From Cladosporium sp. IMV 00045 (lineage: Eukaryota; Ascomycota; Dothideomycetes; Cladosporiales; Cladosporiaceae), in the NCBI GenBank assembly GCA_001931905.2, contig MSJI02000906.1:205283-252369 (forward strand): DNA of 47,087 bases, written 5' to 3'. The notes below the pieces were generated by a model. It saw nothing but the letters and a program-made list of their open reading frames with translations, searched no databases and was not told where the DNA came from. Both the position numbers and the translations under genes were made by a program. This document shows, one piece after another, positions 1 through 10,300 of the stretch (position 1 is its first letter; every line of letters begins with the position of its first letter).

Positions 1-50
1 CTTCTTCTTCTTCTTCTTCTTCTTCTTCTTCTTCTTCTTCTTCTTTCTTC
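1..50. repeat. (CTT)n trinucleotide microsatellite at the window edge
   Basis: A near-perfect CTT run of about 15 units opens the window and ends in a slightly imperfect TTCTTTCTTC. It is cut by the window border, so its full length is unknown. It lies outside any gene I can recognise. Confidence 0.95.
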
Positions 51-806
51 GTGTATTGTGTACGACTCGGTTGTGCCTTCGGAGGGCGCAGCCGCGAAAC
101 GAGCGCTTCCAGGTTCTGGTGCGACCTGCGGGAGGTTTTTTCATATCAATTCTCATTGGGGAAATTGCATACCTAAGGTATTCAAATGGGTACAGGGGAA
201 TCCCAAGGGACGAGACTGGAGGAAGTGCCTGTTTTTTGTAAGACTAAAATGGAATTGAACGCAAGGCGAATCCTTGTGTGTCTTCTCTAGAGTGGATTCT
301 TTACGCTGGAGTGGTGTTTTCTCTTCAAGGGCTGTGTTGGGTGCTTGCTCCAACCCTCTTTGCTCTGTCTCTACAGTTCCTCACTTGGTACGTGCGGCTG
401 AATGTACGATGGATCTGCTGTTGTCCTTTTTGCCGTTGTTGGTGTCAATCTCGGTCTTTTGTTTGCTTCCCCTCTAATGGATTGTACGATCAGCATTAGA
501 GAGAAGGTACCTCAGTAATGGCAGCTTCTTCGTCTTCTCTTTCATGTCGTAGCTCATCACATTCTCTCGCTTGGGCAAAAGACTACATCGGTAAGCAAGC
601 AGAACGTCTCAAGCTGAGAGTCGTCTCAAAGTCAACACGGGCTCTTATCGTGGGCTTTTCCTTTTTCTTGTCGCTCAATACCACCTATCACATCATGTTC
701 CTCATTTGAAATTCTCGAAATCCGTATCTTGACAATACCATGCTCTGTCATACCTTTAATTTCCCTTTTTCTCTAATCATCATCCAGCCCAACTTAATTC
801 CAATTC
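51..806. other. Intergenic stretch downstream of lumazine synthase
   Basis: About 750 bases without a supportable gene. All open frames are short and overlap each other on both strands. The right end, at about 720-806, is pyrimidine-rich and probably contains the 3' UTR of the minus-strand lumazine synthase gene. A gene entering from the left of the window cannot be excluded. Confidence 0.5.
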
Positions 807-1557
807 CTACTCAACGAACCGCCCTTCCCCCCACCCCCTCCTCTTAACCCCCAACTCGACCGCCGCGCTCCCCCAATCCTCACCATGATTATGGCTCTTG
901 CCCTCAATCAACCCCGCCCTCTCCAGCCCCTGCTCCTCAGTGAGAAGCGTCAACAACCCAAAAACAACCGCACACCCAGTCTCCATCTGCACTTTCATGA
1001 GCGCGTGCGAGACCGCGTCCGAGATGTACTCGAAATGCATGGTAGACCCCTTAATCAGCGCACCAATAGCAATAATCGCATCGAACGGCGCCTTGCTGCC
1101 CTCCTCTTTTTGCTCGCCCTCTTTCTTCCCTGCGTTCAACGCAGTCAAGTCCGTCGTACTCCCACCCCCCAACAAGTCCACCGCAGCGCCCGTGATTCCG
1201 CCCGAGCTACTCGCGGCGTGCTGCGTCTGACTCGCGGTGTACATTTGCTTCACGCCGTAGGGGAGCTCGTAGCTGCCCGGCACGGTTTGGATGGTGATGT
1301 TTTCGTCTTTGACGCCGGCGGCGCGCAGGGATTTGAGAGTGCCGGCGAGGAGAGAGGAGATTATCTCGGTGTTCCAGCGGGCGTGGAGGATGCCGATTCG
1401 GAGGTCGGAGCCTGGGAGGGGGTTAGAAGGGGGTTGCTGTTGGGGGGAGGGTAGGGGGAATGGAGGGAGGGAGGGAGGGAGGGAGGGGGGTCTGGGTGGA
1501 TTTACCGTCGTAGGTGCGGGCTTCGCCGGGGCCTTTGATTGTTGAGGGGGTTGTCAT
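807..1557 (-). CDS. RIB4: 6,7-dimethyl-8-ribityllumazine synthase (2 exons)
   Basis: Penultimate enzyme of riboflavin synthesis: it condenses 5-amino-6-ribitylamino-uracil with 3,4-dihydroxy-2-butanone-4-phosphate to give lumazine. Exons are complement(1506..1557) and complement(807..1411), 218 aa. The intron has donor GTAAAT and acceptor CCCAG and joins GAC-G|GC-TCC in frame. Family motifs are the N-terminal RIGILHARWN, then VPGSYELP, the phosphate-binding and catalytic segment GALIKGSTMHFEYI (His at about 143, the catalytic proton acceptor of the family) and the C-terminal HNHGEDWGSAAVE. The ATG at 1557 is the first in frame. Fungal enzymes are usually about 160-210 aa; the extra length comes from a Gly/Ser/Lys/Glu-rich insertion at about residues 80-125, before the catalytic segment. 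A cytosolic homo-oligomer is expected from the family. Confidence 0.93.
1441..1490. repeat. G-rich (GGGA)n run inside the RIB4 intron
   Basis: The plus strand is GGGAGGGAGGGAGGG-like across the 94-base RIB4 intron (1412-1505). On the coding strand this is a C/T-rich tract running toward the acceptor. It is low-complexity and probably length-variable. Confidence 0.8.
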
Positions 1558-1998
1558 GTTTGCTGGATGGTTGGGTTTGCGGGTTGTAGGATATGTGTCG
1601 TGTGAGAGAGAGGAAGTGTTGTCTTGGGGCGTTGACTGTGCTGCGATGGTGGGGTGGCTTTGTGGGCGGTGACGACTGCGGGGAGAGAGAGAGAGGGAGA
1701 GCTGTGGATGGCATGCATTGGCCATTGGAAAATGGGATTCTGGAATATCAACATTGTCATTTATTAACAGAATGGTGAAGAAAATCTAATCGAACGTAGA
1801 CGGAGAAGGAACAAAATAAAGATAGAAATGCAAGATGGTTCAAAAAAAGGTCGACCTTTGTAACATACATGTGCCGAGTGAGTCGATCGAATTATAACCA
1901 TCTGCTTTGCTTGTAACACAACCGTCTACACTAATAGTAATAAGGTACATTTGGTTCTATCTTTCCTCAAAGACTATACTACTGTACAATACACACCC
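1558..1998. promoter_or_regulatory. Intergenic: RIB4 upstream region and MAK11 3' end
   Basis: This 441-base spacer lies upstream of the minus-strand RIB4 start and downstream of the minus-strand MAK11 stop. It must hold the RIB4 promoter and the MAK11 terminator. A GA-rich stretch lies at about 1683-1702. I see no FMN riboswitch and no other conserved element. Confidence 0.45.
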
Positions 1999-3588
1999 TC
2001 ACTCATCATCACTCCCACTCTCCTCCTCCCCAGCACCCCCATCAACATGATCATCCACATCGACCTTCTCATTCCCATGCACGCCATCCATAGCAAAAGC
2101 ACCCAAGCAAGTAATCCGACTCCCCGACTCCTGCACACCCACCAATTTCCCAACCTGCGTCGGCACACCCTTCCTCTCCGCGGCGGCGATACTTCCCCCC
2201 TTCATGAACCACAACCTTACAGCACCGTCACTGCTGGCCGCGACGAAAATGAAGTCACCCGCGCCGCTGCCGCTGCCGGGCACGGGCACGATGTCGAAAT
2301 CCTTCACGCGCCCGCTGACGTTCGCGGCTTTGCCGCCCAGCTGCGCTATGCATTCGCACACGGGGAGGGATTTGGAGTTTTCGGGCGCGGGGGTTGAGGC
2401 TGCGGATGAGACGTCGAAGAAGAGGATGCGGCCGTCTTCTGTGGAGACTGTGAGGATGGATTTACATTCTTCTTCTTGCTCTGATGATGAAGAAGGCAGG
2501 AAAGCCATTTTGTGCAACTTGGTGGCGGGGTTGGTCTTGATGATGGCTTTTGGTTTGGAATCGTCAATGCCGAAAATGACAGCGCCGCGCTCGAAGCCGA
2601 CGACGAAATTCTCCCCCGCCTCGTCGAAGATGATGCGTCTGCCCTCGCCGCTGCTGAATTTGCCCTCGCCGGCTTGCGTGAGAACTTCGCGCTCGAACGT
2701 CAGCACGCCCGCTTTCTTGCCCGTCATCAGATTCCACAGGCGCATGGACTTCTCGCCGCGGCCGACGCTGAGCATCAGTTTCTGCGAAGGGTGGATGGCG
2801 AAGTCGTTGATTCCCATGGGGATTTCGCCCGGGCCGGCGGTGTCGCCGGACGGTCGGCCTTGGACTTTGGGCAGGGGCGCTTTGATGGATGACAGGGCGG
2901 TCCAGTCGCGCGTGCGGGAGATGGCGATGGTGTTGTCTTCGGCGGAGGAGAAGAGCTTGCCTTTGGCGGGGAAGTGGAGGCGGGTGATGGCGCGGTCGTG
3001 GTGGAGGAGGGAGCCGAGGGAGCGGTTGGAGGGGTTTTCGGAGATGGAGGTTTGGGCCAGCGAGGGCAGGTTTTTGGCCGCGTTGCTGCTGAGGGGTGGC
3101 GCGGTGGAGATGGTGTAGACGTTGATGCGCTCGTCGGAACTGCCGGTGGCGAGGTAGCGTTTGTCGGATTCCGTGGGCGGGGAGATGGCCAGGCAGCGCA
3201 CCGAGGAGGCGTGGGCGGCGAACAGGAATGTGTCGGAGAACGTCGTCTTGTCGGTGTTGTCGGTTTCGTTGGTGGTGTCTAGTGCCTCTGCGGGTATGCT
3301 TGCGGTGAAGCCGTGGAGGACACGTTCGTAGGAGCCGGTGACGACTTGGACAGAGAGTGGGCCATTGGGATTGGGTGATTTTCCATTTTGAGGCTTGGTC
3401 GTGCTTTTCTTGTTTTTGGCAGATGAGGTCTGAAGTTTTGCAGATTTGGTGCTGGAAGTAGTAGTGGCTGCTGGTTGTTTGCTGGTGTTGGTGGCGGCAG
3501 GTTTTGAAGCAGTCTTCTTCATAGCACTAGGGCGTGGTGCGACATCCTCGCGCTTTCTCTTTCCGGTGGCACCAGGCATGGTTAACAT
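1999..3588 (-). CDS. MAK11: WD40 ribosome-biogenesis protein, Mak11/PAK1IP1 type
   Basis: Single-exon protein of 529 aa. In yeast Mak11 is an essential nucleolar factor of 60S subunit assembly; the animal counterpart is PAK1IP1. The first ~75 residues are a Lys/Ser/Thr-rich disordered leader, typical of nucleolar proteins. The beta-propeller then starts with VVTGSYERVLHGF, followed by repeat-like blocks such as LATGSSDERINVY, DRAITRLHFPAKGKLFSSAED, MSVGRG-like LMLSVGRGEKSMRLWN, and a last blade with FVAASSDGAVRLW. The tail is acidic (GEEESGSDDE). Two in-frame ATGs (3588 and 3579) are possible starts. It is longer than yeast Mak11 (about 470 aa) because of the leader. It shares a divergent promoter with VID21. 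Another nucleolar WD40 protein is possible, but the opening motif favours Mak11. Confidence 0.82.
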   Translation of the reverse strand: MLTMPGATGKRKREDVAPRPSAMKKTASKPAATNTSKQPAATTTSSTKSAKLQTSSAKNKKSTTKPQNGKSPNPNGPLSVQVVTGSYERVLHGFTASIPAEALDTTNETDNTDKTTFSDTFLFAAHASSVRCLAISPPTESDKRYLATGSSDERINVYTISTAPPLSSNAAKNLPSLAQTSISENPSNRSLGSLLHHDRAITRLHFPAKGKLFSSAEDNTIAISRTRDWTALSSIKAPLPKVQGRPSGDTAGPGEIPMGINDFAIHPSQKLMLSVGRGEKSMRLWNLMTGKKAGVLTFEREVLTQAGEGKFSSGEGRRIIFDEAGENFVVGFERGAVIFGIDDSKPKAIIKTNPATKLHKMAFLPSSSSEQEEECKSILTVSTEDGRILFFDVSSAASTPAPENSKSLPVCECIAQLGGKAANVSGRVKDFDIVPVPGSGSGAGDFIFVAASSDGAVRLWFMKGGSIAAAERKGVPTQVGKLVGVQESGSRITCLGAFAMDGVHGNEKVDVDDHVDGGAGEEESGSDDE

Positions 3589-4101
3589 GTATTTTTTCTA
3601 TTGCTGCAGGTTGTTTTGTAGTATGTCCAGAGAGGGCTCCAACAGCAGCTCATAACCTCGAACCAGATCTCTGAACTTTCGAGCCAATTTTCTCCGTCAT
3701 TGCCGGGAAGCGCGGGACGGCGCGCGGAGTTTTGTGGTGGATGCAGGAAAGGGCAGGGCAGGGAGATGATCGGTCTCGTCACAGCAAGCGCAAATCGTCG
3801 TGAATGTGAGCGGGCCAGTCAAGCCAGCCTCTCTCCAGTCTCTACCACCAGTTCTTCCCCATCAAAGTCTGGCAGCGTGTCTGTCTCTCCATCCACGGGC
3901 GCAATCCAACCCAGAGCCAGCCAGCCAACGCCAAAGGAAAAAATCAACCTCAACCACCACGACCGCCCAGAAACACCACTCTCCTCATCTCTAATTAATC
4001 CACTCACTGCCCTCCCACCCATATTGCAGGTCTCTCCATTTTATTGCATTTTTTCCTTCTTCTCCCCTCACATGCCCGGCGCTGCATCTGTTGTTCGCTG
4101 A
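3589..4101. promoter_or_regulatory. Divergent promoter between MAK11 (-) and VID21 (+)
   Basis: This 513-base region separates two genes transcribed away from each other, so it must serve both. The VID21 side, about 3880-4080, is strongly pyrimidine-rich on the plus strand, a common fungal core-promoter and leader feature. A TGA at 4099-4101 closes the VID21 frame directly before its first ATG. No specific factor site is claimed. Confidence 0.6.
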
Positions 4102-7100
4102 ATGACAGATGTCCCCGAGCGCGCAACTCCTCGAATGTCGACCGCTGCGACCGACGCGCATGGCTATCAACACGGCCATCCCGTGACGTGAGTATCTCCC
4201 TCAAAACTCCTCATTTCATCGGGAATGTCATTTTGATGCATCCTACATCACCCAAAATAATTATCACGAATTATCACGATGGCCTGACGTGAAATGCTGA
4301 CCATCTCACAGGTCGCGGTCGCACGCGTCCGCGCTGCTTGCTCTCAAGACCATCCATCACTTGATCGATGCAAATCAACCCATCTCCACCCTCTCAAATC
4401 GCAATTTTGACGGTGACGACTTTTCTTCCCTTCCCCAAGATGATATCCAATGGCTGAAATTAAATGCCTTGCAAAGGTGCGCATTCCCTTCGCGTCGTCG
4501 CATCGTCGCATCGCTCCACTCGACTTCACCTCCACTAACAAGCCGCAGCGGCTCCCGTCACTTCGACGAGGCTTCATTGCCCTTTCCACAAATCACCCAA
4601 AATGAGGCCTCCATATACGCCTCGAAACTCAATAGTCGTACTAATGATTCATTTTCTGCGGCCAAATTGGCAAAACCCTCAGATGCGCCCGCTGTAGGCG
4701 CGCCCGCGACGGACAGGCCGCCTTCCACCAACCTCGCCGCCACCACTCATGCACAGAACTCCAACACGCCTGTTTCTAATGTGGCTTCTCGCTCAAATCT
4801 ACCTCCTCAGCCTACTCCTGACAATGCGCCCGGCCATACTGGACCCATGCGCAGCGTCGCCCCGCCCGAGCCGGAAGATGAGGCAAACTTCACTGCCGCC
4901 ACCGAGGAATTACTCAACTTGGAAGCCAGCCCTCAGAGACCTGCAAAGACTGTCCACCTGCCGCCCAAGGATGTCCAGGAGGATCGCTTGCGCGAGCAAG
5001 AGGCCGAGAAACGTCAGAAGCCCAATGGCGATGCTGGTGGACGTCGGCTGTCACATCTGCAAACCCAAGCAGACCTTGCTTCCTCTCCCTCCTCTACCGT
5101 CGGAGCCTACTCTGCTGCTACTCCCATGCTAGCTCAGGAATCTCCCGATACCTCCCCCGGATCCGAATCAGCCCGTGTCGAAGTGCCACAGGATCTTCGT
5201 CCCAGTCCCGAGGAGCAGCGTGCCAAGGAAGAACACGACCGGCAGTTGGAGGCTCAGAAGGAAATTGCCAGACGAGAGGCACTTGGGGATGTCAACACGC
5301 CTGATGATCAGCTACGGTGGGAGGAGCGCGAAGCTGCCGCAAGGAGCGCTGAGGAGAATGTTGCCACCGATGATGCCAATGGACCCGAGCCGGATGCGAA
5401 GGAGGATTCTGAGCCCACGGAAGCCGAGGTCATTGCGAAGGAGAAGCAGGCAGAGCAGGTCGCCGCTCAGAACGCTGCAAAGAATGATGTATCCAAACCC
5501 GACGTGGCCATGGATGATGCGCCTCAAATGCCTGCTGAATCCCATGAGTCAGAAGGCGACAGCATCACTGTCGTTCCTCGCAAGGCTTCCAAGCCTGCGG
5601 ATGCTCAGGAAGAGACTTCTCGCCCGGCTGAAGATGAGAAGACTGCTACGCCTTCCATCGTGGAGCCAACGTCCACCAAGGCAGATGAGAAAGCTGAGAC
5701 TATGCCTGCGCCCGAAGCGAAGACGGACTCAGCATTTCGCAGAAAATCTAACGTGGAAGCCATTTCTCCCAAAGGCACGCGTCGGGAAAGTCACGTTGCT
5801 GGCACCGGCGCTACCCTGCCCATACACGCGACTAAATCTGTCCCTAAATCACTTCCTTCACCACAATCCGCAACGACGGCGAACTTCGCGGCTCTTTCCA
5901 ATCTGTCAACACTGAAGGGTGCTGCCGAAGATCCCGAAAGGGACTATCTAGAGCCTCTCTTCCGAATCCAGGCACACGACTCAGGAAGTATCAAGACCAA
6001 TCCTCTGCCCGATCTCCTTCGATCTTCAACAAAAACGCTTTCAACCGAGGACCACTTCACAGCCACCCATGAGCGCATGGACTACAGGATGCTTCGACGC
6101 ATCTATCAGCTGCAGAATGCAAACAAATGGTCTTTCCGTCAAATGGAGAGATGTCGCGAGCCTCCACAGCCGGTTACGCAGCATGACAACATGATGGCGG
6201 AGATGAAGTGGATGTGCAAGGATTTCAGAGCTGAACGAAAGATGAAGAAAAGTGTATGCGCGTGGTTGGCTCAGCGTTGCGCGGAGTGGGTGGCCGCACC
6301 TACTGAGGAGCGCAAGAAGATGCAAGTCAAGGTCAAACCGACGACTGTTCTTCCCAAGAAGGTCGAGCAGGATGAGGGTCTTCCCGATCTCGAGTCTGCG
6401 GGTGAATCAGCGAATGAGGACGACGGAATGCCTACTACCCCGAAGAGCCTTGCTCACGCGCCCACTAAGCTAGTTGTCGATCCCGAACTTTTGGATCATG
6501 TCAAAGAACTCGAAAAAGCAGGCTCGCTTCGTAAAGCGCTCCATGAAGTCCCAGAGTGGAAGCCTGTCAATCCGGATACGATTGCGCCTATTACGAAAGT
6601 CTCCAAGTTCACACAGGGCAAGGTTCTTCCCAAGCAACCACATCCGATGCGCAAACGCAGTCGCTTCGACTACGAAGACGAAGATGAATTGCAAGATCAA
6701 CAAGGAAGCAAGAGACTACGCGAAGAGACCGCCATGCCACCCGAGGACCAAGAGATTGCACTTTTCCATCCTGAAAACAAATCGATCCGCGACCGTCTCC
6801 ACGCCAACAACGCCTTCAGACCTCCCTCCGAATTCCAAATGCCGAGCACGCCCTTCTACGAATTCAGGAACGGCTCGCAATGGGTTTGGGAGGACGATCA
6901 GAAGCTGCGCAAACTGGCCAAGGACTATTCGTTCAATTGGTCGCTCATTGCAGACGAGATGAACTTGCCTTCGAGTTTCAAGAGCGGCATGGAACGCCGT
7001 ACGCCATGGGAGTGTTTCGAACGTTGGGTTGACCTCGAGCAACTTCCTGCTGAGATGCGCAAGACTGTCTACTTCAAAACTTGGTATCAACGCCTCGAGC

Positions 7101-9244
7101 TTAGCCAGCAAGCAGTTGAACGCAGATACCAGGCACAAGTGGCGGCAATGCAGCAGGCACAGCAAAACAACACAAACACCAACCAGCAAACACCTCACAT
7201 GCCGGTTCGGAGACGAACTCAGCCGACAAGAGTCGAGAAGCGGAAATCCACCCGCTACCTCTGGGTTGTTGATGCTATGCGCAAACTGGCAAGGAAACGC
7301 GAGGCAGCATCGTACAAGCAAGCTGAGTCGCAGCGTGCGGCGGCTCAGAGGAAGTCCTCTCAACAAAACGAGGCTCCACAGCAGCGCGTCTCGATCAAGA
7401 CGCCACAAGAATGGAGCAAGACTCGTTTCGAGCTGGATCTTCAACTCGCCGAGCAAGCCCGCCAACGCCGTCAGAAGATGATTGAGGCGCAACAGCAGCG
7501 TAATGCGCAGATGTTGCGTGCACAACAAGGTATTCCGAACCCTCCGCCCAACAACCAGAGACCGCCGAACACTCAGCCGACGCAAGCCGGTCAAGCACCT
7601 GCCCAGCAAATGCATGCTGCGAATGGACAGATGCAAAACCAGCAACGACAGTCCGTGCCAATGGCGGTGCGCAATGGTCACTTGGCCGTACCTCACATGA
7701 ACGCTCAAGGCGTGCAACAGGCTCAAATGCGTCCGAACCAAGGTCCTGCTCAAACACCTGACATGCAGCGAATGGCACATGCCAACAACCAGAACCGACC
7801 TGTACAGTATGCAAACGGGCAGCCTTATTCCATGCCTAATGGAAACATGGCCAGTCCTGGAGTTAATGGTATCACCACTTCGCAGCAACTGGCAAGCAAC
7901 CAAGCGCTTCTTGCGGCTTTCCAAGCACAACATCCTCAGCAACAGCAAGGGCAGCAAGGACACGGCCAGCAAACGCCACAGCAGCAACCTCAACAGCAAT
8001 ACCAGCAACATCAACACCCACAGCAACAGCAGCACCATCAGCAATCGCAGCAACATCCTCAGCAGCAACAACAGCATCAGCAGCAGCAAGCTCATCATCA
8101 AACACCCAACGGAACGCCTCACGCCCAACCCGCGCAAGTCAACAACAACAACCAGCAAATCTCCGCATCACCTAGCATGCCTCCACCGCCGACCCCTGCA
8201 GGCAACCCGCAGCAGCTCTCCTCGGGTCACGTACCGGCGGTAATTCAAATCAAGAACCAATTGAGGGCACGTTATCCTCAAATGTCGGAGGCTGAACTAA
8301 CTAACTTTGCGACGGAACAGCTGAAACACCAGTCTCAATCATCCGGCCAGATGCGCCAAAACGCGATGAACGCCGCTGCGGGAATCAGCACTCCTCAACA
8401 GCAGCAGCAGCAGCAGCAACCGACCGGTGCTAACAATGCTTCTAATTACAATCACAACCAGCCGGCATACCAGACAAATGGGAACGTTCCTAATGGTGCT
8501 AACGGGCATGCTGGTAGTAATGATCAGGGAACTCAAGGTCATGTACCTCAACAGCAGCAGCCTCAGCAAGGACAGCAGCAACAGGCACCTCCTCAACAGC
8601 AATACTCTCAGCAGCCGCAACAGCAGTCCCCCGCTCAGCACAACCCCAACATGAACACCGGAGGCGCCCCAGCCAATTCGCAACACAACTACGCCCAGCT
8701 CATGCGAGCACGCCAACTGCAACAAATGCGCCTCCAGCAACAACAGCAAGCCTCGCAATCGCAACAGCAACAGCAAAGCCCGCAACTCCAAGGCCAGAAC
8801 CAATCTCCCAGCACCCCTCACGCCCAACTCAGCAACGGAGGCAGCCCTCGCGTCGCCCAGGCCAGTCCGCACATGAACGCAGCCAGCCCGCGCGTCGCCA
8901 GCGCGAGTGGGAGTCCTTCCTTGCACATGGCGCAGCCGAGTCAAGTTCAGGGTCAGGCAAGGCCGCCGAGTCGCAGTCAGACTCAGACTCCGCAACAGCA
9001 ACAACAGCAGCAGCAGCAGCAGCAGCAGCCAATGCAGCGTATGGGAAGTTCCGGCGGCGGCGTGCCGGGCGCGGGAATGCAGACTGGTGGTGGTGGTGGT
9101 GGTGCTGTGCAGAGTCCTGGCGTCGCCGCCGTGCAGCAGGGAAGTCCTAGACCGCCGCCGACGCAGACGCCTCAGCAGCAGCAGCAAGCTCAACAGCAGC
9201 CACAACAGCAGCAGCAGCAGCAGCAGGCGGTTGTTGCGAGGTAA
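4102..9244 (+). CDS. VID21: NuA4 histone acetyltransferase scaffold Vid21/Eaf1 (HSA + SANT, polyQ tail)
   Basis: Platform subunit of the NuA4 (Esa1/Tip60-type) acetyltransferase in the nucleus. Exon 1 is 4102..4187; intron 4188..4311 (donor GTGAGT, branch GCTGAC, acceptor CACAG) joins AC|G in frame to the long exon. The start is the first ATG after an in-frame TGA. A second 72-nt intron is likely at 4477..4548 (GTGCGC, CTAAC, CGCAG); being a multiple of three, it leaves the frame open either way, giving 1648 aa if spliced or 1672 aa if retained. Visible parts are an acidic Ala/Glu-rich N-terminal half, an HSA helix at nt 6076-6300 (RRIYQLQ...KWS, then a basic helix), a SANT/Myb domain at nt 6871-7050 (WVWEDDQKLRKLAKDYSFNW ... 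WECFERW), and from about 7130 a Gln-rich tail with many CAG/CAA runs. The HSA domain binds actin-related proteins and the SANT domain binds histone tails in the family. Confidence 0.92.
7900..9236 (+). repeat. CAG/CAA polyglutamine repeats in the VID21 tail
   Basis: Interrupted CAG/CAA tracts occur at about 7930-8100, 8395-8420, 8550-8640, 8735-8780, 8990-9030 and 9170-9230. The longest uninterrupted CAG run is near 9006-9030. Several tracts differ in length from the second copy at 10301-11719, showing that they are unstable. They create very long antisense Leu-rich frames that are not genes. Confidence 0.9.
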
Positions 9245-10280
9245 TGAGGGGGTTGGATAATGTTGGTGGTGAGGCTGTTTGCTGGATGTTTTTCGGGCAG
9301 AGAACTGCACTTGGTTGATGGTGACTCTGTGGAAGATTGTTCGTTGACATTGCGGAGGGGTGATGGGGTTGGAATAGCTGTGCGTCTGACCAAACAGGCC
9401 TGGACAACGCGGGCTCGCTGCGTGGGTTTGTGGAGTGGACCTTGTGGTCCTCGAGGCGAGAATTTCGTTGCGTTGCTCATGATCGGCACTGCGGAGTAGC
9501 GTGAGCGCATGGTTGATGATGGTGGTTGTGGCAGAGTTGAGGTCGGTGGATGGACGGGCATGGATGGTGACGGGTCAAATAGGCACACTCAAGACTCAAG
9601 CAATACAATCCTCACCCGAAGATACCTTGGGGACGTTGCGTTTCTCGCGAACGAGCAAATTTCAAGAACATGAGGCTCATGCACACCTTCTCTTCATCCT
9701 TGCAAGTCCCACGTCTCACCTTGTCTTGGCAAAGCTGGACACGCCTGTGCACATCATCACTTCACAACTCCCCTCCCGGTTAGCAAACCCAGATACATGT
9801 ACCTTTCCCAGGTAAAAATACACAAGTAATCCACTCGTCCCTCACGTTCTCCCACTTCTGATTCTTCTACGTAGGTACAGATTCTTTCCGTTATCCTTCT
9901 ACTTTCTCGGCCTCTCCTCGCTACTTTTCGACGACGATAATACAAAAGCCACCTGCCAGATGCGGAAATCCTTTACTTGACTTACTTCCTGTTCTATCGG
10001 CTTCTTCAGGACCTCCCCCCCTCCCCTTACGATTCTCATGTTGTTTTCCAAGCTTCGCTGTCACCGAGGTGCATGGATCATTTTGACACGTTGGATTCTA
10101 ACCTGGAAGATTCCCGAGTCCTGAACAGACGCGGCGGGAGTGTGTGATCTTGTTCGGTTTGGCGTGAGTTTGAGGGGAGGAAGCCATAGGTGAGATGCGT
10201 GTAGGCTCGAGTACAAGTGCGTGGCTGTGTGTGTTGGGAGGGGAGTGTTTCTGGGAAAGGATTTGCGAGATGGGGGGGGG
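9245..10280. other. VID21 3' flank up to an assembly gap
   Basis: No gene is supportable here. The first ~450 bases (to about 9700) have a diverged counterpart at about 11720-12190, after the second VID21 copy. Beyond that point I see no clear counterpart. The segment ends in a run of G directly before the Ns, which looks like a weak contig end. Confidence 0.65.
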
Positions 10281-10300
10281 NNNNNNNNNNNNNNNNNNNN
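10281..10300. other. Assembly gap (20 N)
   Basis: Twenty consecutive Ns, preceded by a poly-G run. The fixed length and the abrupt change from non-coding DNA to the middle of a VID21-like exon indicate a scaffolding join. The true distance and the correctness of the join are unknown. Confidence 0.98.

Noticed and set aside
2204..3118. Plus-strand 304-codon frame opposite MAK11
   Set aside because: Shadow of the clear WD40 gene; composition is not protein-like and no motif is present.
6716..9310. Long minus-strand Leu-rich open frames opposite VID21
   Set aside because: They are antisense reading of the CAG/CAA glutamine tracts; poly-Leu composition and no domain.
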